DNA from: Neobacillus cucumis
Lineage (GTDB): Bacteria > Bacillota > Bacilli > Bacillales_B > DSM-18226
Direction: 5' to 3'
Assembly (NCBI RefSeq): GCF_023715505.1
Contig: NZ_JAMBOH010000003.1
Span: 248,001 to 312,000 of the forward strand
Length of the DNA: 64,000 bases
In this document: in pieces, positions 63,704 through 64,000 of the stretch
How the letters are laid out: each line of letters begins with the position of its first letter
How positions within the stretch are numbered: the first letter of the stretch is position 1
The notes under the pieces: model-generated
Told to the model about the DNA's origin: nothing
Seen by the model: only the letters and a program-made list of their open reading frames with translations
Databases searched by the model: none
Translations under genes and position numbers: made by a program

Positions 63704-64000
63704 TTGGAGCTTAAATATATATACCGGACCATACGATTCCTACTCGTAGTTGGCGGTGTGTGTTTGGCGTTGTATCTGTTTTATTTTTTATCAAAAGTTA
63801 CGTATCCATTTTTAATAGGTCTTATCATAGCCTTTCTGATTAATCCTTTAGTCGATCTCCTTGAGAAAAAGGCAAAAATGCCACGCGGTCTTGCTGTCCT
63901 AATCTCATTAATCGTGATATTTGCTTCTTGTGCTGGTTTAATTACGCTTTTAGTCGCAGAGATTGTCTCTGGTGCTGCCTACTTGGCCACAGTAGTTCCG
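63704..64000 (+). CDS. ytvI: Sporulation membrane protein YtvI, AI-2E transporter family (partial)
   Basis: The first 99 codons of a polytopic membrane protein; the rest lies beyond the right edge. The TTG start at 63704 follows AGGAGGGCTG. The segment has two N-terminal helices (FLLVVGGVCLALYLFYFL; LIGLIIAFLINPLVDLLEKK, the PerM/AI-2E family signature around NPLVD) and a third starting VLISLIVIFASCAG. Divergent from ytwI, as in B. subtilis. Confidence 0.88.
   Translation, partial: MELKYIYRTIRFLLVVGGVCLALYLFYFLSKVTYPFLIGLIIAFLINPLVDLLEKKAKMPRGLAVLISLIVIFASCAGLITLLVAEIVSGAAYLATVVP

Overview
The window is chromosomal DNA of a low-GC, endospore-forming Bacillaceae bacterium. The evidence is B. 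subtilis-like gene content and order across almost the whole 64 kb, sporulation genes (gerE, gerM, sspI, ytxC, ytvI), strong GGAGG-type ribosome binding sites, frequent GTG/TTG starts, and T-box, L-box and L20 leaders. The genus looks like Bacillus sensu lato (Neobacillus/Mesobacillus type), but I cannot fix the species. Most genes lie on the minus strand. No rRNA, tRNA, phage, insertion sequence or CRISPR array was seen.

Layout. 1-2977: rph (partial), gerM, murI and a MarR regulator. 3223-6970: a YneR-like protein, an orphan multi-PAS histidine kinase, gerE and a class D sortase. 7104-10305: sdhCAB. 10732-15285: yslB, lysC under a lysine riboswitch, uvrC, trxA. 15493-20661: the fatty-acid beta-oxidation block lcfA-fadR-fadB-etfB-etfA with a FadR operator. 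20822-26612: yshE with an apparently unannotated 27-codon membrane ORF, mutS2, polX, cvpA-like yshB, zapA. 26763-34203: rnhC, a pterin dehydratase-like gene, a NERD-domain gene flanked by short repeats, pheST under a T-box, and a SPOUT methylase. 34325-38397: sspI, ysdC, a dUTPase, sigma-W-type ysdB, ysdA, and infC-rpmI-rplT under an L20-type leader. 39011-41227: a secreted glycerophosphodiesterase-PhoD fusion. 41283-48208: thrS (T-box), ytxC, dnaI, dnaB, nrdR and an unknown gene. 48377-56576: gapB with CcpN-like operators, coaE, ytaF, mutM, polA, phoR, phoP. 56773-58899: a second NERD gene, a 52-bp tandem array and a broken MaoC-like gene. 58986-64000: mdh, icd, citZ, ytwI, ytvI (partial).

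Most of this is conserved core. Three places stand out. (1) The phosphate theme: one secreted protein carries both a GlpQ-like and a PhoD-like domain, the two activities B. subtilis uses separately to recycle wall teichoic acid. It sits behind 11-bp-phased Pho-box-like hexamers and a hairpin covering its ribosome binding site. The phoPR operon in the same window encodes a PhoR with almost no extracytoplasmic domain. (2) Two NERD-nuclease genes share one architecture (nuclease core, CX2C-X13-CX2C ribbon, HTH-like tail). They interrupt otherwise conserved gene order at two places, and each is bordered by its own phased repeat cluster (21 bp and 52 bp). (3) A modular dispersed repeat occurs at seven intergenic sites, usually at gene 3' ends.

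Synteny and product calls come from memory of the families, not from database searches. Promoter and operator calls are motif matches made by eye.
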